Source: Parasediminibacterium sp051861445 (GTDB lineage: Bacteria; Bacteroidota; Bacteroidia; Chitinophagales; Chitinophagaceae). Taken from it: a stretch of DNA of 64,000 nucleotides. The stretch spans positions 54,182 through 118,181 of the forward strand of contig JBHYCS010000015.1 of NCBI GenBank assembly GCA_051861445.1, given 5' to 3'. The stretch's first letter is position 1, and each line of letters begins with the position of its first letter. Position numbers and translations under genes: made by a program. The notes beneath the pieces were generated by a model. The model ran no database searches. It was not told the origin of the DNA and was given only the letters and a program-made list of their open reading frames with translations. Below, one piece after another: positions 16,904 through 27,288 of this stretch.

Positions 16904-18961
16904 CTAAGCAGTAGTGTTTTCGTTTTTTGTTAATCCAATTTTATACAAAATATATCCCATTGCTACAAAAAACAAGGTTCCTACAATAAAATATCCATTT
17001 TCGCTTAATAGTTGTGTTAAGTGATGCTCTAGGTTTACAGTATTTAAAAATTGTTCACCACTAGTTGTACCACTCATAAATGCAATAATTACACCAGCAA
17101 CTGCACCACCAGCAACCAAACCTGTTGCAAATAAATTTCCTTTTCCTAATTCTTCTTCTTCTGATGACTGATGTTTTTTCTTAGGCGATTTTTTATCTAC
17201 AAATGCTCTTACTGCACCACCAATTGCAATGGGTAATGTTGTGCTTAAAGGCAAATATGCACCTACAGCAAAACTTAACGATTTTATACCACACAGTTCT
17301 AAAGTAATAGCAACAAATACACCTACAAATACAAATTGCCAATCTAAGTTTTGAGATAAAATTCCTTTAATTAAAGTAGCCATTAAAGTAGCTTGTGGAG
17401 CAGGATATTTTTCGGTGCCAATGGCATGATAAATTCCTTGATTCACCATTTCTGTAGTTGGTTTATCTAAAAATTGAATGGTTAAACCAATAACGATTGA
17501 TGATACGATGGCTCCTACAAATAAAGCAATTTGTTGATTTTTGGGAGTTGCACCAACAATGTAACCACTTTTTAAATCTTGAGATGTTGCACCTGCATTA
17601 GCGGCAGCAATGCAAATCATTCCTCCAACAACTAAAACCAAAGGTTCAAAAGCAACACCTGTCCAACCAACGCTTAAGAATATTAAACTTGTGCCCATAA
17701 CAGTAGCAATCGTCATTCCACTAATAGGATTATTTGATGATCCTATTAAACCCACAATTCTAGAAGAAACGGTAACAAATAAAGCTCCGAAAATAATTAC
17801 CAATACACCAATTAATAGTTTTTGTAAAATGCTGTTTCCTGGCACTTGTGGCAATAAAGTAATTAGTAATACCAACGCTAAACTTCCAAAAGCAACAAAC
17901 TTAATATGCAAGTCTTTGTCTGTGCGTTCAATAGAATGTTCTTTATTGTTTTTATTCGATTGAATAGAAGTAATACTTCCTTTTACAGATTGAATAATAG
18001 TTGGAATAGTTTTTATAAGTGTAATAATGCCACCTGCAGCAACTGCACCTGCTCCAATTTGACGAATAAATGCATAATAAATAGCAGAAGAATAATCTGC
18101 AAATTGATGTGTAATAGGGTTCCAACCGCCTTTTCCGCCTTCTGATGTTAAACTCTTTAAATATCCAAGTTTAATTAATTGAAGAGCAATTGTATCTGCA
18201 GGAACTATTGATGCTAATAAGGGAATAAAAACCAACCAACTTAAAACACCACCTGCAACCAAAACGCCTGCTATTCTTGGTCCGATAATATAACCAACAC
18301 CCAAGTATTCAGGTGTTATTTCGCCACTAATTTTAGCAGATGGAAAAAATTTATTGATTTGTTGTGTTGCATAATAAGGCGTTTCTGCAATTACATGCAA
18401 CACCTTTTGTAATATGGCATAGGTAAATGAAACACCCAAACCCCAAAATGCAGTTTTAGCAAAATCACCGCCTTTTTCACCTGCTTTTAAAACATCGCCA
18501 CAAGCTGTGCCTTCAGGATAAGGTAAATTGGCATGTTCATTCACAATTAATGCTTTTCTCAGTGGAATCATGAGTAAAGTGCCTAATAATCCACCAATAA
18601 TGGCTAATATTAATATGGTTAAATAATTAAAATACGAGGCACTATCAGGTGCAGATAAAAATAGAAAACCAGGCAATGTAAATGCAACACCTGCTGCAAT
18701 ACTTTCACCTGCAGAACCCGTAGTTTGAATAATATTGTTTTCTAAGATTGTGGTTTTTAAATATTTTCTGCCCAATGTAATGGCAATAACAGCAATAGGT
18801 ATAGATGCAGAAACAGTTAAGCCTGCTTTTAGTGCTAAATATACCGTTGCTGCTCCAAAAATGACACCAAAAATGCTGCCTACTAAAATAGATTTAAGTG
18901 TAAGTTCTTTTACATTTTCAGAAGCTGCTACAAAAGGTTTAATGGGTTGTAATGGTTGCAT
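16904..18961 (-). CDS. OPT-family oligopeptide transporter
   Basis: A 685-residue inner-membrane protein with about 15 hydrophobic segments, matching the OPT superfamily of proton-coupled oligopeptide or metal-chelate importers. LKAGLTVSASIPIAVIA near the start and NLPYPEGTACGDVLKAGEKG are family hallmarks. A charged cytoplasmic loop rich in Lys (about 330-350) splits two halves, and a second one (about 595-610) has KKKHQSSEEEE. The substrate is probably small peptides. A second unrelated peptide importer lies two genes away on the same strand. Confidence 0.9.
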   Translation of the reverse strand: MQPLQPIKPFVAASENVKELTLKSILVGSIFGVIFGAATVYLALKAGLTVSASIPIAVIAITLGRKYLKTTILENNIIQTTGSAGESIAAGVAFTLPGFLFLSAPDSASYFNYLTILILAIIGGLLGTLLMIPLRKALIVNEHANLPYPEGTACGDVLKAGEKGGDFAKTAFWGLGVSFTYAILQKVLHVIAETPYYATQQINKFFPSAKISGEITPEYLGVGYIIGPRIAGVLVAGGVLSWLVFIPLLASIVPADTIALQLIKLGYLKSLTSEGGKGGWNPITHQFADYSSAIYYAFIRQIGAGAVAAGGIITLIKTIPTIIQSVKGSITSIQSNKNNKEHSIERTDKDLHIKFVAFGSLALVLLITLLPQVPGNSILQKLLIGVLVIIFGALFVTVSSRIVGLIGSSNNPISGMTIATVMGTSLIFLSVGWTGVAFEPLVLVVGGMICIAAANAGATSQDLKSGYIVGATPKNQQIALFVGAIVSSIVIGLTIQFLDKPTTEMVNQGIYHAIGTEKYPAPQATLMATLIKGILSQNLDWQFVFVGVFVAITLELCGIKSLSFAVGAYLPLSTTLPIAIGGAVRAFVDKKSPKKKHQSSEEEELGKGNLFATGLVAGGAVAGVIIAFMSGTTSGEQFLNTVNLEHHLTQLLSENGYFIVGTLFFVAMGYILYKIGLTKNENTTA

Positions 18962-19016
18962 GTTTAATGGTTTTTATATAGCAATCTTTAAAGGAACTAA
19001 TTTAAAATTAATGGCA

Positions 19017-19583
19017 TTAGCTATTTGCAATTTTTATTGCATTTATTTCTTCGATACTGAAATCTAATTTCGATAAAACATTGAGTATAAAATCTGTTTT
19101 CTTTTTTGTGTACAATTCTCTTGACATTCCTTTTTCTGCAACTAACTTTTTCTTCAAAAGATTATATTGTTCCACAAGATTTTGATTGTTCAATAATGCT
19201 TGTTTAAAAAGTAGATGATTTTTTAATGCTAAACTATCTGAAAAACAAACGTATAAATGGTGTGTAGGCCATTTTGTATATTGATTGGTAAATGGAACAA
19301 ATGCAGATTGTTGTTTAAAAGCAAACCTTCCTTCAATTCCTTGATTGCCTTTGCTGATATATCCTAATTGTTCTAGATTGGATGATATTTGAGATATTAA
19401 GGTTTTATCGTACAAAATAATGTCGATATCAATGATTGGTTTGCTAATTAGTGCTGTAATTGCAGTGCTACCAACATGCTCAACATCTATATGATATGAG
19501 TGTAACTTGGTTGTATATACTTTCTTTAGTTTTTCAAATTCAAACTTCCAAGTGTCTTGTTTTATTTCTACTAAATCAATCAT
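19017..19583 (-). CDS. GrpB/UPF0157-family protein, nucleotidyltransferase-like
   Basis: A 188-residue protein of the GrpB (UPF0157) family, which has a nucleotidyltransferase fold. VEHVGSTAITALISKPIIDI carries the GST motif and the acidic residues expected in the pocket. HHLYVCFSDSLALKNHLLF and the C-terminal KKKTDFI segment are also typical. A role related to CoA or nucleotide transfer has been suggested for the family but none is proven. It lies between the OPT and POT transporters with gaps of 55 and 47 nt. Confidence 0.85.
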   Translation of the reverse strand: MIDLVEIKQDTWKFEFEKLKKVYTTKLHSYHIDVEHVGSTAITALISKPIIDIDIILYDKTLISQISSNLEQLGYISKGNQGIEGRFAFKQQSAFVPFTNQYTKWPTHHLYVCFSDSLALKNHLLFKQALLNNQNLVEQYNLLKKKLVAEKGMSRELYTKKKTDFILNVLSKLDFSIEEINAIKIANS

Positions 19584-19630
19584 TTTCTTGGGTTTAAAAA
19601 AGTAAATACCACCAATTGAAAAAGTTTACC

Positions 19631-21178
19631 TTACTTAATGCCATGCATTCTTTTATTCAGGAATTTATTGAGTAATAATACAATAGCAGCAACGGCAAAA
19701 GGAATTACTACAAATATGCTAAAGAAGCCAGACATAGATGTTTTGCTAGAAATTTCATCCATAAAACTTGCTGTTTGTCCTGCTAAAAAATTACCTACAA
19801 ATGTGGCAAAAAACCAAAGTCCAAACATCATGCCTACAAGCTTTTTAGGCGTTAATTTACTTACATACGATAAGCCAACTGGAGATAAACACAATTCACC
19901 CAATGTATGAAATAAATAGGCTAAACACAGCCATAACATACTTACTTTAGCCGTCATAGCACCTTGAGGAATTTGTGATGAACCAATTACTAAAGCTAAA
20001 AATCCTAAACCTAAAAGAATAAATGAACTTGCAAATTTTACACCTGGTGAAGGACTATATTTTGTTGGAGCTAAAGCTTTCCAAATAGCTGAAACAACTG
20101 GAGCAAACAAAACGATGTACAATGAATTTAGTGTATTAAACCAAGAAGCTGTTACTTCTGTATTTTTTGCAGAATATTCTCTATTGAGCATCCATACTAC
20201 TAATCCTGTTAAACTTATTACACTTATAGCAATTGTAAACACCATTAAAGGATATTGTTTGTGTAATTTTATTGTTAAATGATATAACAGCCAACTAATT
20301 ATACAAACAGGAATTAAAGCAATAATAGTATTTACAATTTTAAAAGTAGTTGCTGCCGCATCTGTTAAATTTCTTTCTGTATAGTCTTTTGCAAAAATAT
20401 TCATAGAGCTACCAGCTTGTTCAAAAGCAAACCAAAAGAAAATGGTGAAAAATGAAAGCATACCTACAACAACCAACCTATCTTTTTCTTCCTTAGTTAA
20501 AGGACGTTTATCTACTTCTTCGGTTTCTAATTTTAACTGTGCTTTATCAGGTTTATCGCCCAAAACGCCAAAGAATTTTTTCGCAAAATAAAATTGAACA
20601 GTTCCTAAAAACATAAAGATACCAGCCAAACCAAAACCATAATGCCAACCAATTTTTTCGCCAATATATCCACACAATAAAATTCCTAAAAATCCTCCTG
20701 TATTTATTCCCATATAAAAAATGGTATAACCTGCGTCTTTCAAGCCTGCTGAAGCTGCTCCATCAGGATATAATTGACCAACGATAGATGAAATATTTGG
20801 TTTAAATAATCCATTTCCAACAACCAATAAAAAACATCCAAAATAAAAAGCATAAATTGGTTCAAATGCTAGCACAATATGCCCAACAGTCATAATAAGT
20901 CCACCAAGCACAACGGCATTTTTATAACCCAAAAATCTATCTGCAATAAAACCACCAATAATGGGTGTTAAATATACTAAACCAGTGTACCAAGCGTATA
21001 AAGAAGAAGCATCACCTCTCGACCAACCCACACCACCATCTAACAACGAAGAAGTTAAATATAAAACAAACAAAACTCTCATTCCATAATAAGAAAATCG
21101 TTCCCACATTTCAGTAAAAAATAATATAAACAATCCTAAAGGGTGTCCAATCAAGTTTAATGGCTTCGATTCTTGCAT
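19631..21178 (-). CDS. POT/PTR2-family proton-coupled peptide transporter
   Basis: A 515-residue major-facilitator transporter for di- and tripeptides. Both PTR2 signatures are visible: the GLVYLTPIIGGFIADRFLG region and FYMGINTGGFLG. The N-terminal EMWERFSYYGMR carries the conserved ExxER-type proton-coupling motif of POT transporters. About 14 membrane segments are present, with an extra charged loop near residue 215 (DKAQLKLETEEVDKR). Location is the inner membrane. It is followed by grpB and the OPT transporter in the same direction. Confidence 0.92.
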   Translation of the reverse strand: MQESKPLNLIGHPLGLFILFFTEMWERFSYYGMRVLFVLYLTSSLLDGGVGWSRGDASSLYAWYTGLVYLTPIIGGFIADRFLGYKNAVVLGGLIMTVGHIVLAFEPIYAFYFGCFLLVVGNGLFKPNISSIVGQLYPDGAASAGLKDAGYTIFYMGINTGGFLGILLCGYIGEKIGWHYGFGLAGIFMFLGTVQFYFAKKFFGVLGDKPDKAQLKLETEEVDKRPLTKEEKDRLVVVGMLSFFTIFFWFAFEQAGSSMNIFAKDYTERNLTDAAATTFKIVNTIIALIPVCIISWLLYHLTIKLHKQYPLMVFTIAISVISLTGLVVWMLNREYSAKNTEVTASWFNTLNSLYIVLFAPVVSAIWKALAPTKYSPSPGVKFASSFILLGLGFLALVIGSSQIPQGAMTAKVSMLWLCLAYLFHTLGELCLSPVGLSYVSKLTPKKLVGMMFGLWFFATFVGNFLAGQTASFMDEISSKTSMSGFFSIFVVIPFAVAAIVLLLNKFLNKRMHGIK

Positions 21179-21248
21179 TTTTATGCTTTTAATAGGGGTT
21201 AATAAAAATCTATTCTATATCTAATGCCTAAATATACAGCCACTATTC

Positions 21249-21256
21249 TATTTTCG
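21249..21256 (+). promoter_or_regulatory. Candidate -7 box of purD (TATTTTCG)
   Basis: TATTTTCG differs from TAnnTTTG by one base and is followed by CAC, the same variant as the asd leader promoter. It lies 32 nt before the purD ATG. No clear -33 was found. Confidence 0.35.
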
Positions 21257-21288
21257 CACAACCTTTCAAAAAAACACCATTCAAAGTC

Positions 21289-22581
21289 ATGAATATCTTA
21301 ATACTAGGAAGCGGAGGCAGAGAACATGCGTTAGCTTGGAAAATTGCTCAAAGCCATCATTGTAATGAATTGTATGTTGCTCCAGGAAATCCAGGAACTG
21401 CAACAGCTGCAACAAACTTACCATTTGGTGTAAACGATTTTGAAGCTATAAAGAATTGTTGTGTTGAAAAAAAGATAGATGTATTAGTTGTAGGGCCTGA
21501 AGATCCGTTGGTAAATGGTATTTACGACTTTATGGAAAAAGTGAAGGAAGATAATGGATGGAAAGGTTTTGTGGTAGGTCCTTCAAAAGCGGCTGCTCAG
21601 TTAGAAGGAAGTAAAGCATTTTCTAAAAAATTCATGCAGCGTCATCAAATTCCAACGGCTGCTTATGCAGAATTTACAATCGATAATTTAGAAGAAGGAA
21701 AAAAATATATACAAAATCATAGTTTACCCATTGTATTAAAAGCCGATGGTTTAGCAGCAGGAAAAGGTGTTGTAATTGTAAACACACATGCTGAAGCAAT
21801 CGCTGTTTTTGAAGAAATGATTGTTCATAAACAGTTTGGAGAAGCTAGTACAAAAGTGGTGATTGAAGAATTTTTACAAGGAATTGAAGTAAGCGTATTT
21901 GTTTTGACAAATGGAATTGATTACCAAATAATTGGGCATGCAAAAGATTACAAACGAATAGGAGAAGGCGAAACGGGATTAAATACAGGTGGAATGGGTT
22001 GTGTAACGCCTGTGCCTTTTATGGATGAATTGTTCATGCAAAAAGTAGAAGAAAAAATTATTGTCCCTACCATTAAAGGTTTACAAAAAGAACAGTTAGT
22101 ATATAATGGATTTGTGTTTTTTGGATTGATGAATGTTGATGGAGAACCAAAGGTTATTGAATACAACTGTAGAATGGGTGACCCTGAAACGGAAGTAGTA
22201 ATGCCACGTTTAGAAACTGATTTGTTAAGCCTTTTTGCTGCTATGGATAATGGTACTTTAGAAGATGCAAATATTAATTTTGCTGATGGATTCTTTGCAA
22301 CCGTTATGGCAGTTAGTGGTGGTTATCCGGGTGAATATGAAAAAGATATTGTTATTAATGGATTAGATGATGTGAAATTAGATGAGGGTTCAATTATTTT
22401 TCATGCTGGTACAAAACAAAATAGCGAAGGAAATATTGTTACGAATGGAGGTAGAGTGCTTGCTGTAACATCTGTTGGTACAGAATTACAAGAAGCTGTG
22501 AATAAATCGAAGCATGTATTGCATCAAATACATTTTAAGGGTATACATTATAGAAGAGATATTGGATTTGAGTTTATGTAG
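21289..22581 (+). CDS. purD: Phosphoribosylamine-glycine ligase (GAR synthetase)
   Basis: A 430-residue ATP-grasp enzyme catalysing the second step of purine biosynthesis, joining glycine to phosphoribosylamine. The start MNILILGSGGREHALAWK, the VVGPEDPL stretch, LPIVLKADGLAAGKGVVI (ATP site), TGLNTGGMG and YNCRMGDPETEVVMPRL are all canonical. The length matches the family. No other purine genes are near. It ends 3 nt before the convergent reductase gene. Confidence 0.96.
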   Translation: MNILILGSGGREHALAWKIAQSHHCNELYVAPGNPGTATAATNLPFGVNDFEAIKNCCVEKKIDVLVVGPEDPLVNGIYDFMEKVKEDNGWKGFVVGPSKAAAQLEGSKAFSKKFMQRHQIPTAAYAEFTIDNLEEGKKYIQNHSLPIVLKADGLAAGKGVVIVNTHAEAIAVFEEMIVHKQFGEASTKVVIEEFLQGIEVSVFVLTNGIDYQIIGHAKDYKRIGEGETGLNTGGMGCVTPVPFMDELFMQKVEEKIIVPTIKGLQKEQLVYNGFVFFGLMNVDGEPKVIEYNCRMGDPETEVVMPRLETDLLSLFAAMDNGTLEDANINFADGFFATVMAVSGGYPGEYEKDIVINGLDDVKLDEGSIIFHAGTKQNSEGNIVTNGGRVLAVTSVGTELQEAVNKSKHVLHQIHFKGIHYRRDIGFEFM

Positions 22582-22584
22582 CCT

Positions 22585-23334
22585 TTATCCATATAACTCT
22601 AAATGAATAGCTTTTTTATCGTAGCCTAATTGTACAATTCTGTCTTTAGCTTCATCTATCATTTGCTTCCATCCACATAAATAAAAATATGCAGGTGGAA
22701 GTGATTCTGTAGAACTAGATTGCCGTATAAGTTTCTCGTAAACAGTATGTACATAACCTATGTTAAACCCTTCCGTCACATTTGTTTCTCTTGAACAAGT
22801 TGGGTGAAAATAAAATTGGGATTCTTTTTTTTCTAGTTGTTTTAATTCGTCAACATACAAAGCATCTTTCATGGTTCTGCAACCAAAAATTAGATGAATG
22901 TTTTGGTGGGGAATTTTGTGTGCATGAATATATTGTACCATCGATCTAAATGGTGCAATGCCTGTACCTGTACATACTAAATACAAATCTTTATCCAATT
23001 TTTCAGGAAGTGTAAATTTTCCTGCCGGTCCTCTCAAAAGAAGTTCTGTACCAATTTCTACATCTACATCTTCAAATAGATATCTTGTTCCTAAACCACC
23101 TTCTAATCGTACAATTACTAATTCGAAAATATTTGTATGATCAGGTGCAGATGCAATAGAATAACTTCTCCATCGTTTATTTTTTTGCTCATGAATGGGC
23201 AAGTCTAAAGTTACAAACTGACCAGGTTGAAAATTAAATTCTTTTAATGAAGAAACTTCAATCCAAAATCGTTTAGTGGTTGGTGTTTCATTAATTATTT
23301 TAATTACTTTACCTGTTTGCCAAGGTTCTAACAT
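22585..23334 (-). CDS. Ferredoxin-NADP+ reductase-type FAD/NAD(P) oxidoreductase
   Basis: A 249-residue flavoprotein with an FAD domain (RSYSIAS, the Arg-x-Tyr-Ser motif near residue 55, and GLGTRYL) and an NAD(P) domain (LVCTGTGIAPFRSMVQY, LIFGCR, YLCGWKQMI). It lacks the iron-sulphur domain of the PaaE-type protein found elsewhere in the window. It probably moves electrons between NADPH and ferredoxin or flavodoxin. The start is the ATG at 23334; a TTG two codons upstream is less likely. Confidence 0.88.
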   Translation of the reverse strand: MLEPWQTGKVIKIINETPTTKRFWIEVSSLKEFNFQPGQFVTLDLPIHEQKNKRWRSYSIASAPDHTNIFELVIVRLEGGLGTRYLFEDVDVEIGTELLLRGPAGKFTLPEKLDKDLYLVCTGTGIAPFRSMVQYIHAHKIPHQNIHLIFGCRTMKDALYVDELKQLEKKESQFYFHPTCSRETNVTEGFNIGYVHTVYEKLIRQSSSTESLPPAYFYLCGWKQMIDEAKDRIVQLGYDKKAIHLELYG

Positions 23335-23381
23335 GTGCAATCGTTTAGGCTAATATAAGTTTTATTTATGGCTTTAACTAT

Positions 23382-23410
23382 AAAAAAACGCCCCACAAAA
23401 TTTGTGAGGC
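23382..23410 (-). terminator. Intrinsic terminator after the T9SS subtilase
   Basis: Read on the minus strand, GCCTCACAAA pairs with TTTGTGGGGC (one G-T pair) and a run of seven T follows (complement of 23382-23388). The stem spans 23390-23410, 21 nt past the stop. Confidence 0.8.
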
Positions 23411-23431
23411 ATTTCAGTGTATATGATTGAA

Positions 23432-26400
23432 TTATTTGTTTATAAACAAAAGACTTCTAAAGGCTTTAGAACCATGTTGAATTTTTAAGGTGTAATTACC
23501 TGTTGCCAGATTTTTAGTAGTAAATTGTTCATTAAAATTACCGGTGAAATTATTATAGGTTTTTGAAAGAACAATTTTTCCTGTTATATCGGTTAATGTA
23601 ATATTTAAGTTAGCTCTGTTGGTTACTTTAAAACTTACATTAAACACACCATTACTTGGATTAGGCGTTGTTTTTAAGCCAATTTCTTCATTGTTTAAGT
23701 TAGTGGTAGATGTAAACTGATAAGGGAAAAAGTCTGAACTTTTTTGACATCCGTCTTCTGTTACCACAACATGGTAAAATCCTGGAACTGTAGGTGTATA
23801 TGTTCTTAAATTATTTGTTCCCGGAGCAGCTACACCATTTTGATACCAAAGATTACCAGTGGTAGCACTACTTGTTAAAGTACCATTGCTAAAGGAAATA
23901 GTAGGTGTTGGAACGGTGGTTACAGTAACTGCTGTTCTTTCTCCTACACAATCATTAGTTTTTACTTTCATATCGTAGAAGAAATAATAAAAGCTTTGTT
24001 CAGGATTAGCATTATTACCCGTTATAGAAAAGAATCCATTAATTCCCATTGGATAATTGCTTGTTCCTGTAAGACCATTATTTCTAAAGATAGAAGCATT
24101 GGTACATCTTATTAATAAAATATAATCTCCTGCTGCTGGTATATTTAAATCTAAAGGGTAAACGGCACCTTGGTCAGTTGGATCATCATTTGAAGCAGCT
24201 GAACCTTGTGCAGAAGCCGTTGTATTTGTAACGTTTAAAACAACATTATCTACAACTGAAAATGTAAAGCTAGTGCCATTTACAACCAAATTAGTTCCTA
24301 AGATAAATTCGATTGTACCAGGATTTCCAATGTATAATTTCGCTGATTCAATGGTCATAGCTGTTTCTGCTCTAACTTTTACATAATTATTAAAAAATAC
24401 ATTATAGCCACCAGCACCCAATGTATTTTTATTAGTCGGTCCAACACTGCTTCTAAAACCTGGTTGAACAAAAACGGTATTATTAGTTATTGCAGCACTC
24501 GTGAATGTTGATGAGCCAACAGCTATTGGTGATATTGCTGTATTTGAATTAAACCAATAATAATTTGTACCAGAAGAAGGCGAATTTATTTTTAGGTTAG
24601 TTTGTCCTACCGTACAAATCTTAGCTGTTGCTGTATTTACAAATGGTTTTGTTGCAATTGTTACATTAGCACTAATGCTATTGTTTGCAGGGAATTGATC
24701 GCTTGCATCAGTTACAGTAGCAGCGATTGTATACGTTGTAGAAGCAAGGGTAGTAAAAGAATTTGTAAAAGTAAAGTTTGTAGAAGCTCCAGCCGATAAT
24801 GAACTAGTAATTGTACCACTTAAAGTTGCAATGGTAGTATTCCCATTTTTTACAGTTGCGGTAACTGGAATATTTACTTTTGTAGAATTGCCTTTGTTTA
24901 AAACCTTAATGGTTAACAACTGGGTTCCTGATTCACAAATATTTGTTGTTGGAGATACAATTTCTGTAACCGCTAAATCATTTGATGGCGTAACCACTAA
25001 TAATCTATAATCTTGGGTTTCTCCATTAGCATAAGTTCCACAATCGCTAATGCTTGCTGCATTGCTAGTTTCAACCGAAACAATACGCATTATGGTGTAT
25101 GTATCTGGTATAAGTGTAGAAGGGGTAGTAATATTTGTTGTAAATGTACCGTTAGTTGTTAAAGAACTACTAACTGCAACTTCCTCACCTATATCAATGA
25201 AGTCTCCATCTGCATTGTAATCAATAAAAACTTTTACCATTTTGTTGTTAGTACTAGCATCACAACTAGCCAATCTTATAGTAATAGGTAGCGTTTGATT
25301 GGGTTGAATATTACCAGTTATGTTGGTAAAATTGTTGTAATTGGTACATCCAGCTATGTTTTTATTTCTAATTCCTGCAAAGGCTACGCTATCTATTTTG
25401 GTTCCAACAGTTGATGTGGCACTTGAAGTACAGTATGCTGTTCCTCCAACCCCACTTACCAATAAAGAATAAGCTTGTGAAGTTACATTTCCTTTATTTG
25501 AAACTTCGATAGTATATGTTTCTCCTGGAACAACATCATCAATTTCAATTTTTTCAACATTGTCTAAAATATTATCTCCTCTAAACGCTGCATTTGCAGG
25601 TGCAGCAGGGTCTAGTTTCCAAGGTAAATAAGTGGTTGTACCTTTTCTGATTCTAATGTCTAAATCATTTACAAGTTTTGGTGTTCTGTCGTTAAGAGCT
25701 GTAGTTCCTGTTCCTTTAGGATCTGTCCAGCATATTGTTGCAACTAATTTTCCTGCACCAGAAGCAACTACTGTTTTTGTAAATTTATTGCCATTGGTTA
25801 TCACATTTTCATATAATAAATGTTTGCTGGCATTTCCATTGTTAGAAGGTACAGCAGCACTAATTACAGCAGCTGCTTTTTCAACATTTAATAAACCCCA
25901 ACCAAATCTATAATCAGGTCCAGGTGCATCTCCTGCTTCATCGGCTGTATGAATAGCTAAACCTTTTAATGTAGCTGAAAACATAAAGTTTCCACTTTTT
26001 AGTTTTGAGAAATGTTCTTGTAACAGTAACAAAGAACCACTAGCATTTGGTGCAGACATTGATGTTCCGCTTTGAGTGCCATAATCGCTAACTCCGCTTG
26101 AAACGGTTGATAAAACGTTTACTCCATTTGCTACAATATCTGGTTTAATTCTACCATCGTCTGTTGGCCCCCAACTACTAAATGCACTCATTATTACGTC
26201 TGTACTTCTTGAATATCCATTTGGCAATCCATTTACAGCACCTACGGTTAAAATATTTTTTGCATTGCCTGTAGTACTGATAATTTCATAACCATCATTG
26301 CTAGAAATACCTGCTGGTCTTGCACCTGCAGATTCCATAACACCACTAGCACTGAATCTAAAATATGGCTGACCTTCTGCAGGGCCATTATCATTTCTAT

Positions 26401-27199
26401 TGTTACCAGCAGATTTTACAATTAAATAGTAGGGTGCATTATATGCTAAATCATCCCAATTGGCAGTTGCATCGCTGTATAATCCAAATTTAAAATCTTC
26501 ATTTTCACCAAATCTTCCATAAAACTCCCATCTATTTGATTGACTCGGATTTTGATACCATCCACTAATAGAACCATACGAGTGATTAGAAATTAATAAA
26601 GATTTTCCACCTGTATTGGCAGACGTCATTTCTGAAAAATCATTGCTGAAATCATGAGCTAAAGCACCTAATAATCCAAAACTCATTCCTTTAGCATTTG
26701 GATTGATACCAGTTGCCATCATTGTTCCTAATACATGTGTAGCATGTTCACTGAACGAACTAGGGTTGTCAACTTGTGTTACCCTTGTTCCAAACTCTAG
26801 GTGTGTAGAAAAGATTCTTCCACCATCCCAAATTCCTAGTTTATCTTTTAAATTAGCAGAAGACCCAGAAAGATTTAGGCCAGAAGCACCACCGACCCAT
26901 AATTGATTTGCTCTTGTGGTAGCTGCTGAAACCAAATTGCTGTATGTGGTTAAATAAATGGGGTATCCTTGTGCATCAACACCAACTAGTTGGGCAATTG
27001 CTCCATTTTTTGATCGCATCAAGGTTTCCCAACCTTTCGTTTTAGCCAATGAATATGCTTTCTTTAAATTTTCAACTTCTGTTATTTTGGTTTCGTTGGC
27101 TATTCTTCTGAGTACATCATCATTTGTTTTCAATTGTGCCAATAAACTTGTGCCTATTAGACTAGATGTAATGAGATACAAAAAAACTTTTTTAAGCAT
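23432..27199 (-). CDS. Secreted S8-family subtilisin-like protease with T9SS sorting domain
   Basis: A 1255-residue exported protease. The signal peptide is about 1-22. The subtilase triad appears as Asp125 (LGIWDGG), His152 (SEHATHVLGT) and Ser380 (GTSMSAPNASG), with the oxyanion Asn266 (SAGNNRND). After it come a pre-peptidase-like beta domain, a GEVED-type domain (DYNADGDFIDIGEEV, about 670-690), a CARDB-like repeat (about 750-850), another beta domain, and an Ig-like segment (about 1115-1165). The final 75 or so residues (TTPNPSNGVFNV to LFINK) form the T9SS type-A sorting domain. It probably digests extracellular protein and may supply the peptide transporters. It is divergent from a small lipoprotein gene. 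Confidence 0.93.
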   Translation of the reverse strand: MLKKVFLYLITSSLIGTSLLAQLKTNDDVLRRIANETKITEVENLKKAYSLAKTKGWETLMRSKNGAIAQLVGVDAQGYPIYLTTYSNLVSAATTRANQLWVGGASGLNLSGSSANLKDKLGIWDGGRIFSTHLEFGTRVTQVDNPSSFSEHATHVLGTMMATGINPNAKGMSFGLLGALAHDFSNDFSEMTSANTGGKSLLISNHSYGSISGWYQNPSQSNRWEFYGRFGENEDFKFGLYSDATANWDDLAYNAPYYLIVKSAGNNRNDNGPAEGQPYFRFSASGVMESAGARPAGISSNDGYEIISTTGNAKNILTVGAVNGLPNGYSRSTDVIMSAFSSWGPTDDGRIKPDIVANGVNVLSTVSSGVSDYGTQSGTSMSAPNASGSLLLLQEHFSKLKSGNFMFSATLKGLAIHTADEAGDAPGPDYRFGWGLLNVEKAAAVISAAVPSNNGNASKHLLYENVITNGNKFTKTVVASGAGKLVATICWTDPKGTGTTALNDRTPKLVNDLDIRIRKGTTTYLPWKLDPAAPANAAFRGDNILDNVEKIEIDDVVPGETYTIEVSNKGNVTSQAYSLLVSGVGGTAYCTSSATSTVGTKIDSVAFAGIRNKNIAGCTNYNNFTNITGNIQPNQTLPITIRLASCDASTNNKMVKVFIDYNADGDFIDIGEEVAVSSSLTTNGTFTTNITTPSTLIPDTYTIMRIVSVETSNAASISDCGTYANGETQDYRLLVVTPSNDLAVTEIVSPTTNICESGTQLLTIKVLNKGNSTKVNIPVTATVKNGNTTIATLSGTITSSLSAGASTNFTFTNSFTTLASTTYTIAATVTDASDQFPANNSISANVTIATKPFVNTATAKICTVGQTNLKINSPSSGTNYYWFNSNTAISPIAVGSSTFTSAAITNNTVFVQPGFRSSVGPTNKNTLGAGGYNVFFNNYVKVRAETAMTIESAKLYIGNPGTIEFILGTNLVVNGTSFTFSVVDNVVLNVTNTTASAQGSAASNDDPTDQGAVYPLDLNIPAAGDYILLIRCTNASIFRNNGLTGTSNYPMGINGFFSITGNNANPEQSFYYFFYDMKVKTNDCVGERTAVTVTTVPTPTISFSNGTLTSSATTGNLWYQNGVAAPGTNNLRTYTPTVPGFYHVVVTEDGCQKSSDFFPYQFTSTTNLNNEEIGLKTTPNPSNGVFNVSFKVTNRANLNITLTDITGKIVLSKTYNNFTGNFNEQFTTKNLATGNYTLKIQHGSKAFRSLLFINK

Positions 27200-27288
27200 G
27201 GTTTTGTTTTTATGTCTTTCTAAAAACGAATCAGTTAGATTACATTGTAATGTACTAAATTAGCTACTTTAACGTTTCAAACAATATT

